Source: Bacillota bacterium (lineage in GTDB: Bacteria > Bacillota > Sulfobacillia > RBS10-35 > JAJYVN01). Taken from it: a stretch of DNA of 49,688 nucleotides. Both the position numbers and the translations under genes were made by a program. Location of the stretch: assembly GCA_021806565.1 (NCBI GenBank), contig JAJZXK010000012.1, forward strand, positions 1 to 49,688. The letters are read 5' to 3'. Under the pieces are notes generated by a model. The model made no database searches, was not told the origin of the DNA, and was given only the letters and a program-made list of their open reading frames with translations. Positions 8,341 to 16,486 of the stretch are shown piece after piece (position 1 is the stretch's first letter; the number at the start of each line of letters is the position of its first letter).

Positions 8341-8820
8341 GTGGCGGGTGAAGTGGAAGCCCACACGCTCGAGCTGACCGTCCATGTGCCAGAGTGGGTA
8401 CCGACGCACGCCGAGCGCGACGGGGCATCCCCCGAGTTTCGCCAGAGCCGCGACCGGCTCATCGCCGACGGCCATACCGACTGTTGGGGATGCGCCCTAG
8501 CCGCCCGCAAGGTGCCGGCGGCGGAGGCACACCACTTCGGCGTGGAGTGGTGCGAATGGAACGCCGCCGATTCTGATCGCGTCTTGGCGTTCCTTGAGGC
8601 CATCGACCCCTACGGATACGCCGCCAAGATGAAGGGGCAGCCGCTGACCGGCGTCGACGACATCAGGAACCTGCTGATGCTCTGCGTTGGCTGCCATCGG
8701 GGCGCACCTCGGCAGCCGGTCGATCGGGCGGCCGAGCCGGGCGGATACGAGGGCGGCGGCATCCATTACCAGCCGTGGCCGGCATGGCTTGCGGAACGGC
8801 TGCGCAAGAAGGGGGGTTGA
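8341..8820 (+). CDS. Small HNH-like zinc-binding protein
   Basis: A 159-residue protein from a GTG start at 8341. No strong ribosome site is visible, so the start could be slightly downstream. It carries two cysteine pairs, CWGC and CVGC, with an AHHF between them and an LLMLCVGCHRG that ends the second pair. A paired CxxC layout around a histidine-rich turn and a final CxxCH is how the beta-beta-alpha-metal core of many HNH nucleases looks. The canonical AHHI/N/H triad is only partly met (EAHHF, then NLLMLC and CH). It may be a phage- or IS-derived nuclease or a catalytically dead zinc-binding protein. It sits between IS debris and a kinase-like gene, in a part of the window with no operon structure. 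Confidence 0.5.
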   Translation: MAGEVEAHTLELTVHVPEWVPTHAERDGASPEFRQSRDRLIADGHTDCWGCALAARKVPAAEAHHFGVEWCEWNAADSDRVLAFLEAIDPYGYAAKMKGQPLTGVDDIRNLLMLCVGCHRGAPRQPVDRAAEPGGYEGGGIHYQPWPAWLAERLRKKGG

Positions 8821-9000
8821 CGGCCAGCCGGGGCACGCCCCGGTCATCCAACGCGCTGACCAGACGCGGCACCCACGGATCCTACGACCGCTTCCAGGTC
8901 GCGCCAGGAGTGATGGCGGCCGCGGCCGGTTCCACGCCCATTCGCTGCTCTCGACGGTATTGTTCGTCCCCCCACGCGGGACGCGAGGAAGCCGGCGGCG

Positions 9001-9996
9001 TCACGTGAAGAGGTTCTCGTGCACCGTGCCGGCGGCGAGCGCGTCGCGCCACCACGCGCACGCCGGACCCCGCCGCTGCCGAAATTCGCGCCGCAGTCGC
9101 CGAGTCTGCGCCGCGTCGGCCGGAATCGTTAGGTATTGGAGGAAACACAGCGCCATGCGTGCCATCGCAAAGGGAAGCGCCCGGCGTTCGTCCGCCGAAA
9201 GCCTCGGCATAGCGTCCGCGTCGTAGCATTCGACCAATGCGCCGAGCGACGCGAAACCGGCGCCGCGCACCTCAAGGGCGTACGCCAGCGGCAGGGCCAG
9301 GTCGTCCACGCGCGGGCGCACGCCGGCGAAGTCGAAATCGAGCACCGCCGCGACCTCCGCACCCGCGAACAACACGTTGTTATCCCAGAAGTCGCCGTGC
9401 ACCGCTTGGTCCGGAAGGTCGATCACCGGGAGCCGCCGCGCCAGGTCTTCTGCGGCGTCTGCCAGTCGTGCCTCCTCTGCGGTGGGCGGCCAGGACGCCA
9501 CCAGCGCCTTCACGGCGATCGTCGCGTCCAACGCAAGCCCCTGCGGTAGGTGGTTGGCGATGGGCGGCGGCACGGCCACCTCCAGGTCGGCCATGCTCGC
9601 GTGCAGCCGCCCGAGCGCTCGCATGCCGGCGCACAGGCGCTCGAAGGAGTCCATCGGGCCGCCGGACACGTACCGCTCGACCTCCAGGACGGTATCTCCG
9701 AACCGGCACCATGGCGATCCGTCCAGGGCGGGCCGCACCTCGGGGATCGGCACCCCGCGGGCACGCAGCGTGCGGCGGAGATCCTGCAGCACCTGAAGCC
9801 TCGCATCGCTCACCCACGGCCCGTACACGCGCACAACATACCCGTCGAGCAGAACATTGAGGTTGAAGCTGCCGCCCAGGTCGCGCGGCGACACCCCCTG
9901 CAGACCGTAGCGGCGCGCGACGAACTCGAAGAGTTCCGGGGAGGCTTCGGGATCCGGGGCGGCGAGCTTTTGCGGATCGCCGTGGTACACCCACAT
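9001..9996 (-). CDS. Aminoglycoside phosphotransferase/homoserine-kinase-fold protein
   Basis: A 331-residue protein starting at ATG 9996, where GGAGG stands 7 bases upstream. A longer open frame to 10281 lacks any signal and overlaps the opposite-strand promoter. The catalytic loop (Brenner motif) reads VHGDFWDNN with D202 and N207. The metal-binding DFD-like motif is LDFDFAG (D220, D222). The N-lobe contains the strand pattern NLNVLLDGYVVRVYG, where the nucleotide-binding lysine is replaced or displaced. The family phosphorylates aminoglycosides, homoserine, choline, methylthioribose or similar small molecules. The substrate is not deducible from the neighbours. It is divergent from the riboswitch transcription unit. 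Confidence 0.8.
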   Translation of the reverse strand: MWVYHGDPQKLAAPDPEASPELFEFVARRYGLQGVSPRDLGGSFNLNVLLDGYVVRVYGPWVSDARLQVLQDLRRTLRARGVPIPEVRPALDGSPWCRFGDTVLEVERYVSGGPMDSFERLCAGMRALGRLHASMADLEVAVPPPIANHLPQGLALDATIAVKALVASWPPTAEEARLADAAEDLARRLPVIDLPDQAVHGDFWDNNVLFAGAEVAAVLDFDFAGVRPRVDDLALPLAYALEVRGAGFASLGALVECYDADAMPRLSADERRALPFAMARMALCFLQYLTIPADAAQTRRLRREFRQRRGPACAWWRDALAAGTVHENLFT

Positions 9997-10288
9997 GGGC
10001 CGTCCTCCAATCGGCGGGGCCACGCGAGCGGATTGAACACCGCCAGGGGCACACCCTGCGGTCCGCAGTGTGGTCCGCCCGTCGCGTTCCGCCCGGAAAC
10101 GCACCACCCGGCACCGCTTCGCCTGCTCCCAGCCCGCCAAACCCCACCCCACAGCGGCCGCTGACGGCCCGTGCGCCCTCCCGCAGTCGGGCCGTCCGGG
10201 GCCACCCTCGGGCCGCGCGTGAACGGCCGCGACATACCCCCGCGGCTTCGGCGGAAAACTTCCTGCACGTCCTACACACACAGGGGGT

Positions 10289-10317
10289 TTGCCCTGCCTA
10301 CCCCCGCCTGGTATACT
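10289..10317 (+). promoter_or_regulatory. Sigma-A-type promoter of the riboswitch transcript
   Basis: TTGCCC (10289-10294) and TATACT (10312-10317) are spaced by 17 bases, close to the vegetative consensus and unusual in so GC-rich a region. Transcription would begin near 10324, just before the riboswitch aptamer. The same segment in the degenerate copy at 7628 has lost the -10 box. Confidence 0.6.
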
Positions 10318-10339
10318 CCATCACGGACACGCGCACCGA

Positions 10340-10525
10340 TCCGCTACCCCCAGGGTTGCGGCACCGGGTCGCGGATCCGAGCCAAATCGCTCCGGGCGCA
10401 AGCCCGCAGCGAGCGGGGGAACCGTCTTCCGGGGCGTATGTCGCCGGACTCCGGCCGCTCGGTCGGTGCGCAGCGACAGGGGCACCCTCGCCCGAGCCCG
10501 TCAGCTCACCCCGCCGGCACAGAGG
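10340..10525 (+). ncRNA. ydaO/yuaA-type cyclic di-AMP riboswitch
   Basis: The RNA carries the conserved ydaO blocks in the right order: GAGCCAAAUC (10379-10388), a short hairpin GGGCGCAAGCCC, GCGGGGGAACC (10413-10423), a U-rich CUUCCGGGGCGUAUGUC, and the highly conserved 3' segment CCCGAGCCCGUCAGCUCACC (10491-10510). The Thermoanaerobacter ydaO aptamer has matching GCCGAAUCC, GGAGGAACC and CACCCGACAGCUAACUCC. The family binds two c-di-AMP molecules and usually turns off cell-wall hydrolase or potassium-transport genes. A promoter lies just upstream. A perfect 7-bp hairpin, GCACCGC-UCCG-GCGGUGC (10582-10599), sits directly before a strong Shine-Dalgarno (10607-10615) and could be part of the expression platform. 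I did not verify the pairing of P1 by computation. Confidence 0.8.
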
Positions 10526-10624
10526 GGTGTCGCGTGTAGGCCTGGTCGGACCGGCCGCTGCGCGTCGCGCCCTTTCCATCCGCACCGCTCCGGCGGTGCT
10601 GGCTCTGGAAGGAGGCCGCAGACG

Positions 10625-10996
10625 ATGAAGTTGCTTCTCGAAGATGCTTGTCGCGTCAAACACACACGGATACACGCCCCGGCGAGTTCCACCTCGCCTG
10701 GATCCTTTACCCACCATCCCCCCGGCCGCACGGAACCGCCGGCCGTCCTGCCGATCCGTGACGGTCCACTGCTGGCCGCCCGCCCGGCGGCGGACACCCT
10801 CCCGCTTCGGGACCGGCCGCGCCCAGTCCGCCTGCCCCGCCGCGATCCCTCACCCACCACCCGGCCGGTGCGCTCCCACCTGCATCACCACACCCCGGCC
10901 GCCCGCAGGGCCGCTTCCAGGCGGCCAGAGGGTGTGCGGCAGGCATTTCGTCTGAATGCCGACGCGTGTCCGCAGCCGCCGCCCACTCCCCGTTGA
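10625..10996 (+). pseudogene. Open frame behind the c-di-AMP riboswitch, probably a gene remnant
   Basis: An ATG at 10625 follows GGAAGGAGG with good spacing, so translation very probably starts here: MKLLLEDACRVKHTRIHA. After ~20 codons the reading becomes proline- and arginine-rich low complexity and ends at 10996 (123 residues) with no domain. Genes behind ydaO riboswitches usually encode NlpC/P60, Rpf or LysM wall hydrolases or potassium importers. None of these is seen in any frame down to 11061. I infer that the original coding sequence was deleted or scrambled, leaving the leader. Another possibility is that the leader now drives cysH at 11062. No terminator with a U-tract is seen between them. 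Confidence 0.35.
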
Positions 10997-11061
10997 TCAA
11001 TGGCAATACACCGTAGAGGCCGATCGCCATCGAGGCTAATGGACTGGGGAGGAATGAACCG

Positions 11062-11808
11062 ATGTCCATGCGACGAAATGCGGCCACCGCGCCGGCAGTC
11101 GAGCCCGATACCGCCGGACCTCCGCTCGCGGAGTTGGCCGCCCGCAACGCCGAGTTCGAAGCGGGCGGCGGCAGGGCCGCCGAGATCGTGGACTGGGTGG
11201 CACGGACGTACGCCCCCAATGCGGTGCTGGCCTGCTCCTTCGGCCTGGAAGACTGCGTGCTGGTGGATCTGGCAAGCCGGCACGGGCAAGGCGTCACCGC
11301 CTTCTACCTCGATACGCAACTGCTCTTTCCTGAAACGTACGCAACGCGCGACCACCTCGCCGAACGTTACGGGGTCCGCTTCGTGGCCATCCGGCCGGTC
11401 AAAGACGTCGAGCAGCAGGCGCAGACGCACGGGCCGGCCCTGTGGCGCCGCGACCCGGACCTGTGCTGCCGCTTGCGCAAGGTGGAACCGCTGCAGGCCC
11501 ACCTCTCCGGCCAGCGCGCCTGGATCACCGGCATACGCCGCGAGCAGTCACCGGCGCGGGCCGGCGCCCCCTACGTCGGCTGGGACGACCGCTTCGGGCT
11601 GGTCAAGGCCAACCCGCTGGCCGGCTGGACGGCGCAGGATGTGTGGGACTACGTCCGCCGGCAGGACGTTCCACATAACCCGCTGCACGCGCAGGGCTAC
11701 CCGAGCATCGGCTGTTGGCCGTGCACGCGCGCCGTGCGTCCCGGCGAGCCCCCCCGCGCCGGCCGCTGGTCCGGCCGTGGCAAGACCGAGTGCGGGTTGC
11801 ACGCCTGA
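11062..11808 (+). CDS. cysH: Phosphoadenylyl/adenylyl-sulfate reductase
   Basis: A 248-residue enzyme that reduces APS or PAPS to sulfite with thioredoxin as electron donor. An upstream GGGGAGGA precedes two possible ATGs (11054, 11062); the reading with the conserved protein starts at 11062. The PAPS-reductase fold shows the PP-loop-like ACSFGLED and the LDTQLLFPETY motif. The two cysteine pairs C135-C136 and C218-xx-C221 (GCWPC) are those that bind a [4Fe-4S] cluster, which favours the APS-using, iron-sulfur type. The catalytic C-terminal motif ECGLH carries C244, four residues from the end. No sulfate permease, ATP sulfurylase or sulfite reductase is near. Instead comA follows after 52 bases, so the sulfite may feed organosulfonate synthesis. 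Confidence 0.93.
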   Translation: MSMRRNAATAPAVEPDTAGPPLAELAARNAEFEAGGGRAAEIVDWVARTYAPNAVLACSFGLEDCVLVDLASRHGQGVTAFYLDTQLLFPETYATRDHLAERYGVRFVAIRPVKDVEQQAQTHGPALWRRDPDLCCRLRKVEPLQAHLSGQRAWITGIRREQSPARAGAPYVGWDDRFGLVKANPLAGWTAQDVWDYVRRQDVPHNPLHAQGYPSIGCWPCTRAVRPGEPPRAGRWSGRGKTECGLHA

Positions 11809-11860
11809 ACCGCGCACAGAAGGACGCACAACACACGAAGATGAGACGGAGGACGAGTAC

Positions 11861-12730
11861 ATGGCGGATGACAAGCACGCGCGGCAAGACGGGGTGTGGG
11901 CAGGCACCTGTGACCTGCCGGTCGCGGGCCGCTCGGCCAAACCCCGCACCGACGGCCTGACGATGGTCATAGACAAGGGTATGGGCGCCTCGGCCACCCA
12001 GGACCTCCTGGAACTCGCCGGCCCGTACATCGACCTGCTCAAGCTGGCATTCGGCACGACCGCCTTCTATTCCAAGGCAGCGCTGGAGCGCAAGCTGCGG
12101 CTTGCCGCTGATGCGGGCGTGCTCGTCTACCCCGGCGGAACCTTCCTGGAGGTGGCGGTGGCGCAGGACCGCGGCACGGCCTTCCTCGAGCGCGCGGCCA
12201 GCCTCGGATTCCGCGTCATCGAGATCTCCGACGGTACCATTCAGATGCCGGCCCACACCCGGTACAGCCTGATGGAGCGAGCGGTGAAGTTGAACCTCAG
12301 GGTCCTGAGCGAGGTGGGTAAGAAGCACCCCGACGACCGTCTTTCGAGCGACACCCTCCACAGGCAGATCGCACAGGACCTCGACCACGGTGCCTGGAGG
12401 GTGATCGTCGAGGGCCGCGAGTCCGGCAAGGGGGTCGGCATGTATCGGGATGACGGCAGCATCGATGCCAGTGAGATGGAAGAGATCGCCGCCTGCGTGC
12501 CGGACCCCGCCCAGTTGATCTGGGAGGCCCCGCTCAAGCCGCAGCAACAGGAACTCATCCTGCACTTCGGCTGCAACGTCAATCTGGGGAACATCCCCGC
12601 GACCGAGGCCCTGGCCTTGGAGGCGCTACGCGTCGGACTGCGCGGCGACACCCTGAGGGCCACGCTCGCCGCGCAGGAACTGCCCCCGCTCCAGGAGCGG
12701 TCGCGCGCCTCCGCCCGTCCTAGCGCCTGA
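11861..12730 (+). CDS. comA: Phosphosulfolactate synthase
   Basis: A 289-residue protein starting at ATG 11861, with GGAGGACG about 7 bases ahead. It matches the ComA family of TIM-barrel enzymes: PRTDGLTMVIDKG near the N-terminus, LLKLAFGTTAFY, GVLVYPGGTFLEVA, LGFRVIEISDGTIQM, LSEVGKK and WRVIVEGRESGKGVGMYRDDG are all recognisable blocks. The enzyme adds sulfite to phosphoenolpyruvate to give (2R)-phospho-3-sulfolactate, the first step of coenzyme M synthesis in methanogens and of sulfolactate formation in some Bacillus spores. The C-terminal ~30 residues exceed the common core. Together with the upstream cysH this would couple sulfite generation to sulfite use. ComB, ComC and later enzymes are not in the window, so the end product is unknown. 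Confidence 0.93.
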   Translation: MADDKHARQDGVWAGTCDLPVAGRSAKPRTDGLTMVIDKGMGASATQDLLELAGPYIDLLKLAFGTTAFYSKAALERKLRLAADAGVLVYPGGTFLEVAVAQDRGTAFLERAASLGFRVIEISDGTIQMPAHTRYSLMERAVKLNLRVLSEVGKKHPDDRLSSDTLHRQIAQDLDHGAWRVIVEGRESGKGVGMYRDDGSIDASEMEEIAACVPDPAQLIWEAPLKPQQQELILHFGCNVNLGNIPATEALALEALRVGLRGDTLRATLAAQELPPLQERSRASARPSA

Positions 12731-12736
12731 ACCCGC

Positions 12737-12803
12737 GCCGGCGCCCCGCCCCGTGCGCCCCACCGCGGATCGGATCCGTGCCGATCCACGGCGGGGCGCC
12801 GGC
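12737..12803. terminator. Nested inverted repeat between convergent genes, probable bidirectional terminator
   Basis: GCCGGCGCCCCGCC (12737-12750) and its exact reverse complement (12790-12803) form a 14-bp stem. Inside, GGATCGG (12767-12773) and CCGATCC (12781-12787) form a second 7-bp stem. The structure fills the short gap between the convergent ends of comA and the DHA2 transporter. No T-tract follows on either side, so termination by a pure intrinsic mechanism is uncertain. Confidence 0.5.
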
Positions 12804-12814
12804 CGCCGGCCGCT

Positions 12815-14286
12815 TCACCCCTGCGCCGCATCCACCGCGCCCCGCGACCCCCACACCAGCGACAGGGCGAGGGCCGCCACCAGAAAGCTGATGGCGCTGA
12901 GCATCGCGCTGCGCAGGCCGGTGAGGAAGAGTTGCGCCAGCGCCGGGGTGAGGTGGCTCACCCCCAGGAAGATAGCGAACGCGTCCGCGCGCGGGATGCC
13001 GGTGGAGGCCGCCAGCAGGGCGACGGCAAAGCTCATCACCATGCCGACGTTCGAGAGGGTACGCAGCAGGCCGGAGGCCAGCCCGTAGGCCTCCGGCGGC
13101 GCGTTGGCCATGACCGCCGCGTTGTTGGCGGGAAAGAAGAACGCGTTTCCCACCCCGTTGATCAGCGCGGCGATCCCCACGACCGCCACCGACGAGCCGA
13201 GGGTCAGACTGGCGTAGAGCAGGAAGGCCACCGCCTGCAGGCCCAATCCGAGCGACACCGGCAGGCGGGAGCCGGCGCGGTCCGCCAGCCGTCCGGCCAG
13301 CGGCGCGACAAAGCCCCCCAGGACGTAGCCCGGCACCAGTACGAGCGCGGCCACGAAGGGTGACAGCCCCCGCGCACCCTGTAGATACATGATCACGAGG
13401 AACATCACGGCGTAACCGCCAAGGGATTGGAAGAACGCCGCCAGGACCGAGGCCCGCAGCACCGAATGGCGCAACAGCCCCAGGTCCAGCAGCGGCGACG
13501 CCACCCGCCGCTCCCAGACCACAAGCAGCCCGAGCAGCGCGACGCCGCCCGCGAGCTTGGCCGCCGTGGTGGCGGTGAAGCCGACCCCCGTCGTATCCGT
13601 CAGCGCCAGCAACACCAGAAGCAGGCCGGCGCCCAGCAGGGCCGTACCCACCAAGTCCAGGCGCTGGGCGATGCGATGGACCCGCTCGCGCAGCCCGCGC
13701 ACCCCCATCCACAGCCCCACGGCGCCGATCGGGACATTGATGAAAAAGATGGCGCGCCAATTGAAGAACGTGATGATCAGGCCGCCGAGCAGGATGCCGA
13801 GCACCGCGCCGACGCTCCAGCCGATCGCCACCAACCCGTAGGCCCGCCCCCGCTCGGCCGGGGGGACGGTGTCGGCGATGATCGCGCCGCTGTTGGCAGA
13901 GACCAGCGCACCACCCAAACCCTGGACGACCCTGAAGGCGACCAGTTGCGGGCCCGACGCCGCCAGGCCACACAACAGCGACCCGGCCGTGAAGACTGCG
14001 AATCCGACGTTATACATCCGCACCCGGCATACATGTCCCCGAAGCGGCCGAGCTGCGTCGTCATCATGGTCAGCACCAGCAGATAGGCCATGATGACCCA
14101 AACCATGCCTACCATGTCCGAGTGCAGCCGCTGCATCATGACCGGCAGGCCGAGCACCACGATCGTCGTGTCGACGGCGGTGATCATCACCCCCATCAGC
14201 ACCACGAACATCGCCAAGCTGCGGTAGCGCTGGTCCGCCGCGACCGGGGCCTGGGGCATGGGACGTTCAGCTGCGCTGCGCGCCAA
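12815..14286 (-). pseudogene. DHA2 (EmrB/QacA-type) MFS drug exporter, frameshifted
   Basis: The protein begins at TTG 14286 (GGAGGAGGG seven bases upstream) with LARSAAERPMPQAPV, then the first membrane helix MFVVLMGVMITAVDTTIVVLGLP, which carries the DHA2 hallmark D-T-T-I-V. It proceeds to GRFGDMY and there the frame breaks. The rest (RMYNVGFAVFTAGSLLCG onward, to 12815) is in another frame. One missing base around 14021-14030, in a run of C and G, restores GDM-x-RVRMYN, the expected loop 2-3 motif A. Everything else looks intact, including motif C and about 14 membrane segments. This is either a recent inactivating mutation or a sequencing error. Members export drugs and amphiphilic compounds by proton antiport. 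Confidence 0.7.
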
Positions 14287-14473
14287 CGAGGCACCCTCCT
14301 CCGATGCGAACGGGGGCTGAGGAACGAGGCGCGTCGAGGCGACGGAGACAGCGCCAGTGTAATCACCACGGGCCACCCGCAACAGAGGCGCCGTCCCGCT
14401 CCCGCCTCCCAGATCGGCATCCATCCGAGCAGCCGACCGTCCCAGAGCTCCAGCGACCCGGCCCGGAGGCCGG

Positions 14474-15763
14474 TCAGGACGCCAGGCTGCGTCCGGCGGC
14501 GGGACGCGGTTCGTAGCGGCCGAGCACCGTCGCAAACAACACCACATAGACCAGCTGCAACCCCGCGGCGACGAAGATCGGCAGGCCGAGCGCCCCCAGG
14601 CCGATCAGCCAGCCCGCCACAAGCGGTCCGGCCGCCCCCGGCACGCGCATGGAGATCAGGTTGAGGCTGCTGGCCAACCCCCGCCGGGCGTCACGTACCA
14701 GGCCGACCCCGAAGGCCTGACGCGCACCGGCCGAACCGCGGTTAAGCACAGAGCGCAGGGTATACGCGGCGGCGGCCCAGCCAAAGCTCGGGAGGAAGGG
14801 CAGGCAGACAAACAGCACCAGGGCAGCGGCCCGCACCGCCACCACCGACCGCACCAGGCCGCGGCGCGCGGCGAACTCACCCGCCACAAGCGACGCCAAC
14901 CCCGTCAGCAGGAACATCGCCCCGTATACCGGTCCGAGCGCCTGAGGACCGACGCCGTAGCGCAGCGCAAACCAATAGGGGAGGATCGGGCCGGCGATGC
15001 CGATCGCCAGGGCGTTGACGGCGTTGACGCTCACCAGCAGGGCCAGCGCGGTGTTCTCCCGCCGCCGCAGCGTCGGCTCGGCCTCCGCCTCGTGAAGCCC
15101 CCCGGCCTGGGGCTCCGCCGCTGGACCCGGCCGTTCGGGCCGGGACTCCGGCAGGCCGGCGATCTGGGCGTAATTCACCAGCGCCAGGATCCCCGCAACA
15201 CAAAACAGCGGCATGAAGCGCTCAGGCCCGGCCAGCCAGCGAGACCACAGCCCGACCGCCCCACCCAGCAGCGAGCCGAGCCCCATGCCCCAAAAGCCGA
15301 CGGCGCTGTTGAGGCTGAAGGCGCGGCCCCGTTCTGGTTCGGGCACCAAGCGCGCCAGCCAGGCCTGTTCCGCCGGTCCGAACGCACCCGCGGCACCGTT
15401 GGCGCCCAGTCCGAAACCGACCGACAGCACCGCCGCAGTCAACACCCACGCCGTCGGCCGGGCCAGCACCGCCGCCGCGGCCAGGGCGAGCGCCGCCTGG
15501 TAGGCCAGCAGGAACGGCCGCCGGCCGAAGCGGTCGCTGAGGATGCCGACCGCGAGCCCCAGGGCGGCACCCACCAGTTCGGCGCCGGCCAGCAGGGCGC
15601 CCACCCGCAGGGGCGCCCAGTGCAGGGCTTTGAGATACAGGACGAAGTCGACCGCCAGCGCCCCCTGCGCCACGCTGCGCAAGGCCCGAACCTCCATGAG
15701 CCGGCGGGCCGCGGGCTGCAGGCGGCGCCATCCCTCAAGCAGCGCGCCCGGTCGCTGGACCAT
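14474..15763 (-). CDS. MFS transporter (12-helix)
   Basis: A 429-residue membrane protein. ATG 15763 has GGGAGGGGG 5 bases upstream. A GTG at 15820 overlaps the marR stop (GTGA) but lacks a ribosome site, so I prefer 15763, although coupling remains possible. The loop 2-3 motif reads LSDRFGRRPFLL, the usual MFS motif A. The halves are separated by a charged loop (about residues 205-235, rich in E, P and R). It is a clear paralogue of the MFS protein at 31738-32958: shared blocks include GANGAAGAFGPAEQAWLA, SLNSAVGFWGMGLGSL and RSVLNRGSAGARQAFGVG. It is transcribed directly behind a MarR-type gene, which suggests repression relieved by the transported compound. The substrate is unknown. Confidence 0.88.
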   Translation of the reverse strand: MVQRPGALLEGWRRLQPAARRLMEVRALRSVAQGALAVDFVLYLKALHWAPLRVGALLAGAELVGAALGLAVGILSDRFGRRPFLLAYQAALALAAAAVLARPTAWVLTAAVLSVGFGLGANGAAGAFGPAEQAWLARLVPEPERGRAFSLNSAVGFWGMGLGSLLGGAVGLWSRWLAGPERFMPLFCVAGILALVNYAQIAGLPESRPERPGPAAEPQAGGLHEAEAEPTLRRRENTALALLVSVNAVNALAIGIAGPILPYWFALRYGVGPQALGPVYGAMFLLTGLASLVAGEFAARRGLVRSVVAVRAAALVLFVCLPFLPSFGWAAAAYTLRSVLNRGSAGARQAFGVGLVRDARRGLASSLNLISMRVPGAAGPLVAGWLIGLGALGLPIFVAAGLQLVYVVLFATVLGRYEPRPAAGRSLAS

Positions 15764-15816
15764 ACCCGCCCCCTCCCCGCCAGCCGGCGAGGGCGATCCC
15801 GTGGGTTCCGGCGGCC

Positions 15817-16323
15817 TCACAGATTGCCGGGCTGCGGCAACACGCGCATCAAGCCGCGCAGGCCGACCGCCAACGCCCGTCGTTCGCCGGGCCGCAGGTC
15901 CGCCGCGAGTGCGGCCAGCACGTCCTGCTGCCGTCCGCGCGCCGCCGCGACCGCCGCGTCGCCGGCAGCCGTACGGCCAAGCGGCACGGAGCGCCGGTCG
16001 GACCCGGGGGCGCGGCGCTCCACCAGACCGCGGCGCACCAAGCCGGCGACCGCGGTGCTCGCTGTGGCCGGCGTGACCTCCAGGGCCGCGGCGAGTTGCG
16101 TCACGGTCGCGCCCCCCCGCCCCAGCAGCTTCAAGATGCGGAACTGCGTCAGAGTCAACGCCGCCTCACCGCCGGCCGCTGCCTGGCGCACGATGCGCAG
16201 GACGACGGGTAAGACCTCCAGCGCAGTGGCGACCACCGCCAGCGGCCGTTCGTCCTCCGCCAAGCCCCGCGCCTCCTCCACCCTCCATCTGATGCGCTGA
16301 TGCGCACCACACATATTCAGCAT
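15817..16323 (-). CDS. MarR-family transcriptional regulator
   Basis: A 168-residue winged-helix protein from ATG 16323 (a second ATG stands at 16314). The winged helix spans residues 56-105: TLTQFRILKLL, then the recognition region VTQLAAALEVTPATASTAVAGLVRRGLVERR, followed by the wing tip DRRSVPL (109-115), a MarR signature. Flanking helices would form the dimer interface. It is the first gene of an operon with the MFS transporter and very likely represses it. The start region has the imperfect palindrome TTTAGGCATGCTGAA (16313-16327), covering the start codon, which could be the operator. MarR proteins respond to phenolic or lipophilic ligands. The actual ligand is not known. Confidence 0.88.
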   Translation of the reverse strand: MLNMCGAHQRIRWRVEEARGLAEDERPLAVVATALEVLPVVLRIVRQAAAGGEAALTLTQFRILKLLGRGGATVTQLAAALEVTPATASTAVAGLVRRGLVERRAPGSDRRSVPLGRTAAGDAAVAAARGRQQDVLAALAADLRPGERRALAVGLRGLMRVLPQPGNL

Positions 16324-16486
16324 GCCTAAACGTAGACACCACAGGTGGGTTCGTCAAGGCATCGGGCCAACGATGCCGCCGGGTGCCTTGACGCGCCCCC
16401 GTCACGGGTGGGCCCGCCCGCGGCACCGAAACGCGGCTCGAAAAGCGCCTGGGGAACGGATGCCGGGCGGGAACTGGACCCGCCGC

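Noticed and set aside
15092-16300. 402-codon plus-strand open frame
   Set aside because: Antisense to the MFS and MarR genes, with no domain and skewed composition.
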